From: Pseudomonadota bacterium
GTDB taxonomy: Bacteria > Pseudomonadota > Alphaproteobacteria > SP197
Direction of reading: 5' to 3'
NCBI GenBank assembly: GCA_039028155.1
Contig: JBCCIS010000016.1
Span: 1-64,000 of the forward strand
Length of the DNA stretch: 64,000 nt
Shown: piece by piece, positions 16,805-26,052 of the stretch
Layout: every line of letters starts with the position of its first letter
Position numbering within the stretch: position 1 is the first letter of the stretch
Notes under the pieces: model-generated
Seen by the model: only the letters and a program-made list of their open reading frames with translations
Database searches by the model: none
Told to the model about the DNA's origin: nothing
Translations under genes and position numbers: made by a program

Positions 16805-17941
16805 TCAGAGCCCGCCTTTGACCTCGTCGGCGAGCGCGTTGATCTTGGCTTCGAGATCCGCGGGCAGGGCCGGGATGACGTGTCCACGCTCGAAGACCGC
16901 GCCGGGATCGGTGATGCCAAGGCGCGTCAGGGCCTCGGTCGACGCCAACTCGAACGCTTTCATGTTGGCGTGGCCGTAATCGTAGACCTCGATCTCGTAG
17001 ACGCCGGCTTCCGGTGAGATCATGGCGTCGATGAAGTCATAGACCATGGCCGGATCGGCCTGGCTGCGCGGATCGATGGTCAGGCCGCAGACCCAGGCAA
17101 ACTGGCCTTCCTTTGGGTTCATGTAGGTGACGGGCACGCCCTGTTCGACGAGCGGCTTGGTCATGCCGTTCCAGGCATAGGCCGCGACCAGATCACCGGT
17201 GGCAAGGTCGCGTGTGACCTCTGTCGGATCGGTCCAATAGAAGCGGAAAAGGCTGTTGCCTTTCTCAAGCAATGGACGGACCTCGTCCAACTGCGCGTCG
17301 GTGAAGGCCGAGAGATCGTCGTGGCCGTTCACCAGCATCGCGATATCGACCATGACCGCCGTGTCGTACATCGCCAGGCGCCCGGCATAGGCCTCGTCAA
17401 ACAGAATGCCCCAGCTGGGATCGTCGATGTACTTGGGGTCGACCAGGTCGGACCGGTAGAGCACCGACGATGTGCCCCAGTCGAACGGAACGAGATAATG
17501 CTCGCCGTCGCGTATGGTGTCCGGCAATTCGCGAAGCTGGGGAAACAGGTCCGGCCAGTTGCTCAGCCGGGTGACATCGATCGGACCGGCGACGCCGGCG
17601 TCGATCCAATGCGGCAGGGAATAGCTGCACGGATGGGCGACATCGGCACGGTAGTCGCGCTGCATCTTCAAGAGCGCTTCCTCCTCGCTGCCGAAGAACG
17701 TCGCGGCGACAGTGTCTTCGCCATAGGTCTCGATGAAGCCGGGGTGGAGTTCGCGCACTTCGTAACCGGACCAGGTGAAGTAAGCGATCAGATCCTGCGC
17801 GCCCGCGGTGCGCGGTGCCAGCGGCATAGCGGCAACGCCCAGCCCAAGCACAGCCATTGCCTGCATGACGTCGCGGCGACCGACGGCGTTCCCGCCCGCG
17901 ATGCGGTCGATGGTGCGGGAGAGCTGCCTCGTGGTCGTCAT
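16805..17941 (-). CDS. Polyamine-type solute-binding protein, paralogue 2
   Basis: About 378 residues from ATG 17941; an upstream in-frame opening to 18025 has no family features. The Tat-like signal is GRRDVMQAMAVLGLGVAAMP, with cleavage near TAGAQ. It is very similar to paralogue 1 throughout: AYFTWSGYEVRELHPGF, HPCSYSLPHW, VPFDWGTSSVLYRSDLV, WGILFDEAYAGRLAMYD, VAAYAWNGM and TYMNPKEGQFAWVCG. The C-terminus (ADEVKGGL) resembles the EEVKAGM ends of paralogues 3 and 4. No transporter membrane genes are nearby. It is followed by the GFA protein gene and lies divergent from an amidohydrolase gene, whose product could act on the imported compound (inference). Confidence 0.85.
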   Translation of the reverse strand: MTTTRQLSRTIDRIAGGNAVGRRDVMQAMAVLGLGVAAMPLAPRTAGAQDLIAYFTWSGYEVRELHPGFIETYGEDTVAATFFGSEEEALLKMQRDYRADVAHPCSYSLPHWIDAGVAGPIDVTRLSNWPDLFPQLRELPDTIRDGEHYLVPFDWGTSSVLYRSDLVDPKYIDDPSWGILFDEAYAGRLAMYDTAVMVDIAMLVNGHDDLSAFTDAQLDEVRPLLEKGNSLFRFYWTDPTEVTRDLATGDLVAAYAWNGMTKPLVEQGVPVTYMNPKEGQFAWVCGLTIDPRSQADPAMVYDFIDAMISPEAGVYEIEVYDYGHANMKAFELASTEALTRLGITDPGAVFERGHVIPALPADLEAKINALADEVKGGL

Positions 17942-18069
17942 GCCTGTCGGTGAACCCGGTCCAGTCGCTTGTCGGTCGTCAGTCGTCGGTCGGACGATCC
18001 TATGCCGCCCGGCGCGTGGCACCAAAGCATTTCCCCAGGACGGGGTTTAGACGCTGTTTCCAAAGCCAG

Positions 18070-18079
18070 ATCCGCTCTA
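18070..18079 (-). repeat. Dispersed TAGAGCGGAT motif, short copy (inverted)
   Basis: ATCCGCTCTA on the plus strand is the reverse complement of TAGAGCGGAT. It lies in the divergent gap between the binding-protein and amidohydrolase genes. The flank reads TAGAGCGGATCTGGCTTTGG on the minus strand, partly like the longer copies at 14083 and 16291. Confidence 0.45.
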
Positions 18080-18119
18080 GCCTTTTCCGATAGACCACAA
18101 GCGGGAGGGCGGCGCTGTC

Positions 18120-19568
18120 ATGGATGAGACGAAAGAGGTCACGGTCATCAAGAACGCGGCTTGGATCGCGGCGTGGGACGGCGAACAGCAGCGTCATATC
18201 TACTTGCGCAACGGCGACGTCGCGTTTGGCGACGGTGAACTAATCCATGTCGGCGGGCGCTATGACGGTGACGCCGCGCACCAGGTCGATGGTCGCGGGC
18301 TTTTTGTGATGCCGGGCCTGGTCGACATCCATAGCCACCCGACATCCCAGCCGCTCTACAAGGGCATCGTCGAGGAACTCGGCAATCCCGAACTCTGGTG
18401 GAGCGGGCTCTATGACGCAAAGGCCGTCTTCACCACCGACGTGGATGGCGAGCCGCACTCCGCCGCTGTCGCCTATGCCGAGATGCTGTTGTCGGGCGTC
18501 ACCACCTTCGTCGATCTGAGCCATCCGTTCGACGGCTGGGTCGAACTGATGGCCGCCAGCGGCGCGCGCGCGTATGCCGCGCCCATGTTCGGCTCGGCCG
18601 GATGGCATTCTGAGAATGGCCGGGAGGTCATCTATGACTGGCAGGCGGACGACGGCGCCGCCGACATGGCCGCGGCCGTCGCGGTTGTCGAAGCGGCCGA
18701 GGCGCATCCATGCGGCCGGCTGGGCGGCATGCCGTCACCGGCGACCAGCGATACCTGTTCGCCCGCATTGCTGCGCGACACCATGGACCTGTGCGAGGCG
18801 CGCGACTGGCGTTTCCATATGCATGTCTCCGAGAGCGTGCAAGAGGTGCAGGAAATCCGCCGCCGCCACGGTGTATCGCCGGTGCGCTTCCTGGCCGATC
18901 TCGATCTGATGAGGCCGCGCACCATCCTGGCCCACGCGATCTATATCGACACCCACAGCTGGGTGCGCTGGCACACGCGTGACGACCTGGATTTGATGGC
19001 GTCACGCGGTGTCAGTGTCGCCCATTGCCCAACGCCCTTCGCGCGCTATGGCGCGATCCTGGAAAGCTTCGGTGCTTACCGGCGCGCCGGTCTCAACATG
19101 GCGATCGGCACCGACACGACGCCCCACAACATGCTGGACGAGATGCGTTGGGCCTGCGTGCTGGCCAAGGCCGCCGACGACAACCTGGACGCCACGGTGA
19201 CCGCTGATGTGTTTGAGGCGGCGACAGTCGGCGGTGCTGCCGCGCTTGGCCGCGACGATATCGGCCGGTTGGCACCGGGGGCCCGCGCCGACCTTGTCAC
19301 CGTTGATCTTTCTCATCCGTCCATGCGGCCGGCGCGCGATCCCTTGCGCTGTCTGTTGTTCCATGGGCTCGAGCGCCCGATCAAGGCGGTCTATGTCGAC
19401 GGCAAGAAGGTGGTGGACGAAGGCAGGGTGCTGGGACTGGATTATGACGCCGCGCTAGCGGGTCTCGAAGCCGCGCAAGTCCGCAGCGAGGCCGGGATCG
19501 CTGAACGCCATTGGAGCGGCGGCAGCGCGATGGATATCGCGCCGCCTGCCATCCCGATGGGTGACTAG
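18120..19568 (+). CDS. Amidohydrolase-superfamily deaminase/hydrolase (TRZ/ATZ-like)
   Basis: A 482-residue protein of the metal-dependent amidohydrolase superfamily. The N-terminal beta-sandwich strand (VTVIKNAAWIAAWDG) leads to the metal motif PGLVDIHSHPTS. Further ligands are H in FHMHVSES, H in TILAHAIYID and D in AIGTDTTPHN, and the sandwich closes at GARADLVTVDL and KAVYVDGKKVV. These features suit cytosine deaminase, chlorohydrolase or guanine deaminase-like enzymes acting on cyclic or guanidino nitrogen compounds. GGGAGGG lies about 11 bp before the ATG. It is flanked by a LysR regulator gene (convergent) and a binding-protein gene (divergent). The exact substrate cannot be told. Confidence 0.85.
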   Translation: MDETKEVTVIKNAAWIAAWDGEQQRHIYLRNGDVAFGDGELIHVGGRYDGDAAHQVDGRGLFVMPGLVDIHSHPTSQPLYKGIVEELGNPELWWSGLYDAKAVFTTDVDGEPHSAAVAYAEMLLSGVTTFVDLSHPFDGWVELMAASGARAYAAPMFGSAGWHSENGREVIYDWQADDGAADMAAAVAVVEAAEAHPCGRLGGMPSPATSDTCSPALLRDTMDLCEARDWRFHMHVSESVQEVQEIRRRHGVSPVRFLADLDLMRPRTILAHAIYIDTHSWVRWHTRDDLDLMASRGVSVAHCPTPFARYGAILESFGAYRRAGLNMAIGTDTTPHNMLDEMRWACVLAKAADDNLDATVTADVFEAATVGGAAALGRDDIGRLAPGARADLVTVDLSHPSMRPARDPLRCLLFHGLERPIKAVYVDGKKVVDEGRVLGLDYDAALAGLEAAQVRSEAGIAERHWSGGSAMDIAPPAIPMGD

Positions 19569-19579
19569 CGGATAACTTC

Positions 19580-20500
19580 CTAGCTTTCCTTAAGCCGGCG
19601 GTCGCGCATCAGGCGCTGGTCGAGCAGGGCGACGATCATTTCCTCGATACGGCGGGCCTCGCTGCTGATCGAGTTGCGCGAGCGCGCCATGGCGAGCAAC
19701 GCCGGCACGGTGATCGGCGGCATGTCTTCCAGCACGGTCAGGTCGGCGGGCACCGTGTGGCGCGGCGCGATGCTGACGCCAAGACCCCGGCGCACCGCTT
19801 CCAGGCGCATCGAAAGACTAGTGGTCGACAGGACGATGCGCCAGGCCGGGCGCTCGCGCTCGACCAGGTCCAGCATGCGCTGGCGCGCGATACTGGGCGG
19901 CGACGGCAGGATCAGCGGCACGCGGCCGGAAAACTCCTCGGTCTTGGTGCCGACCGGGCCGATCCAGGCCAACGGCTCGATCCAGGCGAGGTCGTGGCGC
20001 CAGGCGCCGCCGCGCGTCGCGCCGGGCTCGCGCCGGACCAGGGCCAAATCGAATGCGCCTTGCGCCATCTGGTTGACGACGCTGGCCGGGTTGTCGGAGC
20101 GCACGTTGAGCGCGATCCGTTGGCTCGCGGCCTGCAGGTTGTTCAGATAGGCGGTCGCGATGTCCTCGGTCGCCCACAGACTGACGCTGCGGCGCTCGCC
20201 GGGCTCGACCAGACGCAGGCGCGCCTCTTCCTCCAGCCGCACGATCTCGCGCGCGTAGTCCAGCAGCATCTCGCCGTCGGATGTCAGGTGAACCTGGCGG
20301 CCCTCGCGCACGAACATGCTCTGGCCGGTGGCTTCCTCAAGCCGCTTGATCTGCAGGCTGACCGCCGACTGGGTGATGCCCAGGCGTTCGGCGGCGCGGG
20401 TAAACCCGCCGCTGTCGACGATCATGACCAGCGTGCGCAGGATGGTGATGTCCAGCGCCGCGCGCATCTGGGGGCGCGTCGGGGCGTCGTCGGTCAACAT
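19580..20500 (-). CDS. LysR-family transcriptional regulator
   Basis: A 306-residue protein. Residues about 17-76 are the LysR winged helix-turn-helix (TLVMIVDSGGFTRAAERLGI, then TQSAVSLQIKRLEEATGQS), and residues about 100-300 are the periplasmic-binding-like effector domain. It is convergent with the amidohydrolase gene (11 bp between stops). Upstream it faces a long gap containing two palindromes, one of which may be its own operator. LysR proteins usually regulate a divergent gene, but here the divergent membrane methyltransferase gene is more than 700 bp away. The target could instead be the adjacent amidohydrolase. It is a regulator with good confidence, ligand unknown. Confidence 0.88.
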   Translation of the reverse strand: MLTDDAPTRPQMRAALDITILRTLVMIVDSGGFTRAAERLGITQSAVSLQIKRLEEATGQSMFVREGRQVHLTSDGEMLLDYAREIVRLEEEARLRLVEPGERRSVSLWATEDIATAYLNNLQAASQRIALNVRSDNPASVVNQMAQGAFDLALVRREPGATRGGAWRHDLAWIEPLAWIGPVGTKTEEFSGRVPLILPSPPSIARQRMLDLVERERPAWRIVLSTTSLSMRLEAVRRGLGVSIAPRHTVPADLTVLEDMPPITVPALLAMARSRNSISSEARRIEEMIVALLDQRLMRDRRLKES

Positions 20501-21028
20501 GACGCCTCCTTGTCGGCCAAAACGGCGGCCGCCGTCGCGGATGAACCCATCAAGTGTGTTCCGCTTGCCCGTCGATAAATCCCGGGCCCGGCAGTCAGCG
20601 GAAGTCGTTTAGGGAATGATGCGTTAAGAACTGTGCAATTTGTTTCCACGAATGAGGTACTACCTTCTACCGTCATGCGCTCGACGTTTCGGTAACTTCC
20701 CCTACAAATTAGTTACATATTATCCACTTATTGACTACCACTTTTGATGGTGATTGCCGTCACGTTTCATCGTGAACCATGTTCACGATTGTATCGCCGG
20801 GGCGTATCGCGTCGCGATGCGCGAAACTGCCTCCGCCACGCCCGTATGCTGCCACCAAATCGCGTCAATTCTTCGGCCTGAGGTTTGGAGCGCCGTCATT
20901 CGCCCACGCTTGCCAGACCTTCGGTGGCGATCGACGGGTTGGCGGTCCAACGCTTCAAAAGCCTGGATGCCAAGCGTTCTGACTGTTCGCATGGGTGATT
21001 CTGCGTTGAGAGCCCGCGTGAACGAGCC
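20501..21028. other. Long gene-free stretch upstream of the LysR gene
   Basis: No convincing gene was found; the short open frames here have no recognisable domain and lack ribosome sites. The part from about 20630 to 20760 is richer in A and T than its surroundings and probably carries promoters. A perfect palindrome lies at 20769-20789 and a nested one at 21029-21075. The GC-rich remainder (20790-21020) may be an untranslated leader or decayed coding sequence; nothing else is visible in it. Confidence 0.4.
20769..20789. promoter_or_regulatory. Perfect 9-bp inverted repeat, candidate operator
   Basis: ATCGTGAAC (20769-20777), CAT, GTTCACGAT (20781-20789). Both arms match exactly around a 3-bp centre, about 270 bp upstream of the LysR start. 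Size and symmetry fit a dimeric regulator site. There is no T-run, so it is unlikely to be a terminator. Confidence 0.5.
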
Positions 21029-21075
21029 CTACCACCATTGAGGGTAAACAGCGTTTACTACCCCGAAAGTGGTAG
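21029..21075. promoter_or_regulatory. Nested inverted repeat upstream of the membrane methyltransferase
   Basis: Outer arms CTACCAC (21029-21035) and GTGGTAG (21069-21075) enclose inner arms GTAAAC (21044-21049) and GTTTAC (21053-21058) around AGC. It could be an operator, or a hairpin in the leader of the gene starting at 21216. Confidence 0.4.
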
Positions 21076-21215
21076 AATACTTCTCTGATCTTGTGTGCGG
21101 CTGTCGTCGATTGGCTGGGACGGGCGCCCGCACCGTTAAGAATGGGGCGCGAGCCTTCGTTAACGGCCCGCGTCGCGTTTTGACGCCAAGGTCATTTGCC
21201 GATAGTGCGCTTGCC

Positions 21216-22523
21216 ATGGAAAACGCGCACGGCACAGTGAGGGCGGGACTGCCGGCCTCGGTCACCAACGGATGGGTTTGCCTGGCGGGCCTCGGCGCCG
21301 TGGCGGCGGGGCTGGTGGTGATGACGTGGCTGGAGGTTGCGACGATCTGGGCGACCGCTGTCGCGCTGGTGCTGGTCGCGCTGCCGATGGCGCTCGGTGA
21401 TCTCCTCGTCCTCAAGGTTCACCGGCGCCCCACCAGTGGGCTGAACGGCCCGGATGTGCCATCGGGCCCGCCGAACGTCGCCCGCGTCGCGACAAAGCTG
21501 CTCGGGCTCGCCGTCATGGTCGCGCTCTTGGCGGTTTTTTATTGGGCGATGCCGATCTATGGCCGCGACTTCTACGCGCCCTTCATCACGCTCGCGACCT
21601 GGAGCCTGCCGCTGGTCGTTGTCCTCACCGTGCCCTATGTCATCTGGATTGACCGGCGCATGACGGAACCCGAGGACGGCGCCTGGCAGTGGGGTCAGCT
21701 CTGTCTCGGCCGTTGGCGGCGCCGAGACGGCCAGGCGCTCAAGACCTTCGTGCTCGGCTGGGTCATCCGCGCGTTCTTCCTGCCGCTGATGGTCTCGGCC
21801 TTTTATGACGTTATCGCCTGGGTCATGTCGAACCCGGTCGGCGGCGGGTTCGAGAACGCGTTCTGGGCCGTCACCTGGTTCTTCAAGGTCGCGCTCTTCG
21901 CCGACCTCGCGTTCGTCGCGATCGGCTATGTGCTGACGCTGCGTCTGCTCGACAACCACATCCGCTCGGTCAACCCGCTGGTCATCGGTTGGCTCGTCGC
22001 CTTGGTCTGCTATCAGCCGTTCTGGTCGGTCATCGCCAACCAGTATCTCAGCTACAACGACGGTTTCGGCTGGTGGGACTGGCTGAAGGACGACAGCGTC
22101 CTGGTCATCGGGTGGAGCGTGCTGATGGTGTTGACCAACATCGCGTGGGTCTGGGCCAACATGACTTTCGGCCTGCGCTTTTCGAACCTGACCCACCGCG
22201 GCATCCTGACCAACGGCCCCTACCGCTGGACCAAGCACCCGTCCTATATCGCGAAGAATATCTACTGGTGGCTCCTAAGCGTGCCATTCATCTCGCTGAC
22301 CAGCTGGGACGACGCGCTGCGCAACTGCCTGCTTCTGCTCGCCGTCAACGCGATCTACTACGCGCGCGCGCGCACCGAGGAGATCCATCTCTCCGAAGAC
22401 CCCGTCTACGTCGCCTATGCCCAATGGGTCGAACGCCACGGCATCTTCCGCTGGCTCGGCCGGCTGGTGCCGGCGCTTGCCTACCGCGCGCCGAAAGGGA
22501 CAGAGGCGGCATCGGCGCGATAG
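21216..22523 (+). CDS. Multi-pass membrane methyltransferase of the isoprenylcysteine carboxyl methyltransferase-like family
   Basis: About 435 residues from ATG 21216; the frame is open back to 21069, but that part is Arg-rich and not membrane-like. There are about eight to ten hydrophobic helices. The C-terminal third carries the family signature: LTHRGILTNGPYRWTKHPSY, YIAKNIYWW, then ARARTEEIHLSEDPVYVAY and QWVERHGIF. This is the SAM-binding core of ICMT/PEMT-type enzymes, which methylate lipids or thiol/carboxyl groups at the membrane. The unusually long N-terminal membrane region (about 250 residues before the signature) is not typical of the roughly 200-residue bacterial members. The substrate is unknown, and no operon partner is visible. 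Confidence 0.8.
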   Translation: MENAHGTVRAGLPASVTNGWVCLAGLGAVAAGLVVMTWLEVATIWATAVALVLVALPMALGDLLVLKVHRRPTSGLNGPDVPSGPPNVARVATKLLGLAVMVALLAVFYWAMPIYGRDFYAPFITLATWSLPLVVVLTVPYVIWIDRRMTEPEDGAWQWGQLCLGRWRRRDGQALKTFVLGWVIRAFFLPLMVSAFYDVIAWVMSNPVGGGFENAFWAVTWFFKVALFADLAFVAIGYVLTLRLLDNHIRSVNPLVIGWLVALVCYQPFWSVIANQYLSYNDGFGWWDWLKDDSVLVIGWSVLMVLTNIAWVWANMTFGLRFSNLTHRGILTNGPYRWTKHPSYIAKNIYWWLLSVPFISLTSWDDALRNCLLLLAVNAIYYARARTEEIHLSEDPVYVAYAQWVERHGIFRWLGRLVPALAYRAPKGTEAASAR

Positions 22524-22762
22524 GTCAGGTCCATCGCCACGCGTGATGTGGCGACCACCACCAGCACCAGGATCAAGACCACAACGGCGATCCACACCAT
22601 GACCCCATGGTTCTCGGCGAACAGCGAGACGAAGCTGCAAAACGAGACGAGCACGCCGCCGCCGAGCGCGCGTTTCAGCATCGAGAACTCGGCGCCCCAG
22701 GCCGTCCCCATGATCAGGATTAGGATCAGAAATCCAATGTGACGCATGAACCGGTGCACCAT
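22481..22762 (-). CDS. Small two-helix membrane protein, hypothetical
   Basis: About 93 residues if started at 22762; the frame is open to 22798 and another ATG lies at 22747. It has two hydrophobic helices (FLILILIMGTAWGAEF and MVWIAVVVLILVLVVVA) separated by a short loop. It is convergent with the membrane methyltransferase and overlaps its 3' end by about 43 bp, which weakens the call. The composition outside the overlap is that of a true membrane protein rather than an Arg-rich antisense frame. Function unknown. Confidence 0.45.
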   Translation of the reverse strand: MVHRFMRHIGFLILILIMGTAWGAEFSMLKRALGGGVLVSFCSFVSLFAENHGVMVWIAVVVLILVLVVVATSRVAMDLTYRADAASVPFGAR

Positions 22763-23031
22763 TCGGCAACTTCCCCGATGTGCCGGCGACATAAGCACCG
22801 TATAGCGGTTCGTGGAAAGCGCGCAGCCTTCACGGCCGTGCAGTGAGATCGAACATTCATCCCGTGCCGAATGCGTCGCCTTCTGTCATTGGCGATGCAA
22901 ATGACGTGCACAAGGCCAGGCAAAACGGCACGCCTCAAGTGACAGTATCGGGGTGATGTGCGAGTATTTCGGTGAGCGCTGCGCGCCATGACAAGTCTTC
23001 GTCATAGCGACTTGAGCGAGACACAAAGCCG

Positions 23032-24336
23032 ATGCTAGAGCTCATTCTGCGGCATGAATTCAGCAGCCTCTTGCCGCTCCGCGACCTCTCCGAAAACAAC
23101 GCCAACTCGGTCGACCAGAACGTCGTCCATGTTCTCGATGGACCAACCTCAACCGGCGGCTACTATCAGTTCAACGGCTCCAGCAGCCGGGTGTCGATTC
23201 CGTTCTCCACGATCTGGCAGAACCTCACTTTCATCCAAATTGACGCGGAAATTTGGATCGATACCCACGGTAAGCGCCACAACGTTGTCGAGGGACTGCT
23301 ATCGTTCTCACTTTATGTCCGCGCAAGCGGTGTGTTGTCGGCCACGATCTACGGCCTGACCGACGACGACAGTTTTATCGATACGCTCGGGACCCAACCG
23401 GCTGATCCATCGCCACCGGCCGGCGGCATAGCCGGGACGAACAGCATGACTGCCAATCTGGGCGTCGATCCCGATGACCCCGATTCGGGCGACGGCCCAA
23501 TCATTCCCGCCGGCAAAAAACTCGATTGGGTTGGCGTTAACAGCGATACCGGTCATGCACCGGATGGCGTGCGCCGGCTTGTTCCTGTCGGCCAGTGGGT
23601 ATCGGTTAGTTTCATCCGCGACGCGAAGGGTTTTCGTCTGTACATCGACGGAACCTTGGTTGGCGAACGCACCGATGAAGAGGCGCTGGTGCGTTCGGTG
23701 CAAGGCGCGCCCATTGTGATCGGCGCGTGGCCCAACTCTGACGCCTATACGCTCGCGGGTCGCGTCCGTAAGATTGAGATATGGAAGTACGACCACAGCT
23801 TCCGTTTCCGCGCCTTCCTATGCGGCTTCAAGGACGGCGACGAACGCGCGTACGCCGTTGCGCTCTATGCCAAGCTGATTGAGGCCATTGGCGACGAGGA
23901 AACGCGCAACACCATCACTGAGGTCCTGACCTGCCTGAACGCGGCCGAGGAGGGTCTTCTGAAGGCGATCCGCACGAGCGGCGACGATAAACACCGGATC
24001 GCCGAAGAGGGGTTCGCACGCTATTCCGAAATCTGGTGCGCGGGCGATCCTGGATCGACTGAGATGGACGACTTCATGGAGGACTTCATCCAATGGCTCA
24101 TGCGCAACTTCGGCGATGCGTTCCTGGAGTACCAGTGCCGGGTCGCCAAATGTCTAATGCCGCTTCGCGAGATTGGGTTGTGTGACGATGCCGCCCAACT
24201 TCGGCAATCCGACATCATCCGGCAGTTCTCGAAGATGGCGACGCAGGCGCACGTCGACGCGATGGATGGCTTCCTTTGCGGCGACCAGAAGGAAGTTGGC
24301 GCGTCGTACGATGAAAAGAGGGTTGATCCGGTATGA
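23032..24336 (+). CDS. LamG/concanavalin-like lectin-fold protein with C-terminal helical domain
   Basis: A 434-residue protein with no signal peptide. Residues about 30-255 look like a LamG jelly-roll: YYQFNGSSSRVSIPF, then VPVGQWVSVSFIRDAKGFRL followed by YIDGTLVGER and VIGAWPNSDAYTLAGRVRKI. These are the standard steps of pentraxin/LamG domains, which bind sugars or Ca2+. Residues about 265-434 are helical with scattered cysteines (C267, C305, C337, C375, C380, C391, C418) and no motif I know. Its stop overlaps the ATG of the next gene (24333-24336), so the two act as a unit. I do not recognise the combination. Confidence 0.6.
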   Translation: MLELILRHEFSSLLPLRDLSENNANSVDQNVVHVLDGPTSTGGYYQFNGSSSRVSIPFSTIWQNLTFIQIDAEIWIDTHGKRHNVVEGLLSFSLYVRASGVLSATIYGLTDDDSFIDTLGTQPADPSPPAGGIAGTNSMTANLGVDPDDPDSGDGPIIPAGKKLDWVGVNSDTGHAPDGVRRLVPVGQWVSVSFIRDAKGFRLYIDGTLVGERTDEEALVRSVQGAPIVIGAWPNSDAYTLAGRVRKIEIWKYDHSFRFRAFLCGFKDGDERAYAVALYAKLIEAIGDEETRNTITEVLTCLNAAEEGLLKAIRTSGDDKHRIAEEGFARYSEIWCAGDPGSTEMDDFMEDFIQWLMRNFGDAFLEYQCRVAKCLMPLREIGLCDDAAQLRQSDIIRQFSKMATQAHVDAMDGFLCGDQKEVGASYDEKRVDPV

Positions 24337-26012
24337 CCATATCGCTTGAAGATAAGAGGCGGCTCATGCTGGCCTATGAGCCGGTTCTGCTGTTGCATAG
24401 CCGGGATGCGGAGAACGTTCCCGTCGTGTTTCAAAGCTTTCTCGAGGAGTCGGGCCTATGGTCGTCCATCGGCCTGGGCAGCGCCGAGGAAGCGGAAGAT
24501 GTCCGGCTTCGTTGGGGCAACTCCAAGACTGCCGGCTTTCCCCGTTCGCCGGAGCGCGAGGCCGGAGATATCGCCCTCACTCCGCCCGACTTTGCCGACA
24601 ACTTTCTCATCACCGTCGGTGACGCCACATTCCCTGTTGCAAGCAAGTTCTTCTTTTTGTCGACGGGCGCATGGCATGACCCGGAGGGTGCGCAACTCGC
24701 TGGCGCCGACCTGCAGGCAGGCATCGTAAGCGCAGCGACGCCCACGGTCTCAGCCAACGTGCCTGAACTTTGGCGCAATTTTGGTTTTCGCCCAGATGGC
24801 GATGTGCCGACACCGGCGGAGAAGCGCCCGATACTGCATCGCTACTCGGTCGACGTCGTTGAGTACGCTGAGCTGCATAGTGCGCCTCGATTGCAGCCGG
24901 ACCGGTTGTTTGCCGGCAATCTCGAAGAGCTCGGCGAAAATCCCATCTTTCTCTTCTATCACTATCTCTTTCCGACACACGAGGAGAGACTCAGCACTGC
25001 CGAGTTGGCCGCTTTGGCGCTGGCATTGGCGCGCGAGAAGCCGGAAGCCTCGGTCAGGGAAATCCTTGAGGAGTTTTTCACGTTTGACCACCAAATCTTC
25101 GACACCGAGGGTACAGATGAAGTGCCCCCGGGAACTGAGCGTGCGCGATTTGGTTTGGACACGAAATCTTATGCCGGCGATATGCAGTGCGTCTGCGTGG
25201 TGATTCCAACCCAAGGTTCGGACGCCGTGGGCCAAGTGATCTTGCCCGGGGACGATGCCGCCTTGCCGGAACCTTTTGTCGTCGGTTTTGGCCGCCGGCT
25301 GCGCAGCCTGCGATTTGAAGTCGAACTGGGCAACGGCCAGACCACGCGCACGCGCCAGTTCATGCGTTCGAGCATGAGCTTTGAAGCGATCGGCAAGCAC
25401 CCCGTGGTCTATGTCGCCGGCGGCACCCACAACTTTTATGACTCAGCGGGGGACGACGGTGTCTGGCCACTCAATGTCGGCGCCGCCGGCTTTCCGCTGC
25501 CGACGGTGTCACCCGACGACGCGCCGCCGCAAGATGACGGCGACCTACGGAAATGGGCGTCGCTAACGTCGATCATGAAATGGCTCACTTTAGGCCCTCT
25601 GGCTGCTGCCTTGAGTACAGCCTTGGAAGCCGGCAGCGACGAATCCGAGGTCATTCCCGGGTCCGGCGCATCGACGGACCTACCCGGGCACGATGCGAGC
25701 GACAGCGTGCCGCTCGGCCCCGACGATGAGGGTACGGTCGTGATCGCGCCGGACGGGGTGATGCCCGCGAGCGACAATGTGCGGTTCTGGCGGCAGGACG
25801 TCCCCGACGCGGACCGTGATGCCGCCGAGTTGGCCGACATACTGCAAGCCGACCAAGCCTGGTGGCCTTACGCTCTTGATCCTTTGACCAACGGCTTCGA
25901 AGGCCGCTGGGGCGTCGACTGCACCGATGACCCGTTCGATGCGCGCCGTGGCGTCTTCTACCCCAACTTCCGCGAAAAGATGGTCGAGGGCCTTGTCCCC
26001 CTGATCGAATGA
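24333..26012 (+). CDS. Large protein with distant Vps62-like features, partner of the LamG protein
   Basis: A 559-residue soluble protein without a signal peptide. Two places resemble the Vps62 family: the N-terminal YEPVLLLHSRDAENVP segment, leading to VVFQSFLEE, and HPVVYVAGGTHNFYD near residues 356-370, which recalls the conserved 'HPVVYVARGSH' block. The rest has no clear domain. An Asp/Gly/Ser-rich linker lies near residues 430-470. The similarity is weak and was judged by eye only. It is translationally coupled to the LamG-like gene and ends about 40 bp before tRNA-Pro. A role in cell-surface or carbohydrate interaction is possible, but nothing proves it. Confidence 0.55.
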   Translation: MTISLEDKRRLMLAYEPVLLLHSRDAENVPVVFQSFLEESGLWSSIGLGSAEEAEDVRLRWGNSKTAGFPRSPEREAGDIALTPPDFADNFLITVGDATFPVASKFFFLSTGAWHDPEGAQLAGADLQAGIVSAATPTVSANVPELWRNFGFRPDGDVPTPAEKRPILHRYSVDVVEYAELHSAPRLQPDRLFAGNLEELGENPIFLFYHYLFPTHEERLSTAELAALALALAREKPEASVREILEEFFTFDHQIFDTEGTDEVPPGTERARFGLDTKSYAGDMQCVCVVIPTQGSDAVGQVILPGDDAALPEPFVVGFGRRLRSLRFEVELGNGQTTRTRQFMRSSMSFEAIGKHPVVYVAGGTHNFYDSAGDDGVWPLNVGAAGFPLPTVSPDDAPPQDDGDLRKWASLTSIMKWLTLGPLAAALSTALEAGSDESEVIPGSGASTDLPGHDASDSVPLGPDDEGTVVIAPDGVMPASDNVRFWRQDVPDADRDAAELADILQADQAWWPYALDPLTNGFEGRWGVDCTDDPFDARRGVFYPNFREKMVEGLVPLIE

Positions 26013-26052
26013 GGGTGGTCAATCGGCGATGATGAGGGGCGGGGAACGATAG

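Noticed and set aside
20754-21041. 95-codon open frame in the long gap
   Set aside because: It has no ribosome site and no recognisable domain, and its composition is like a random GC frame.
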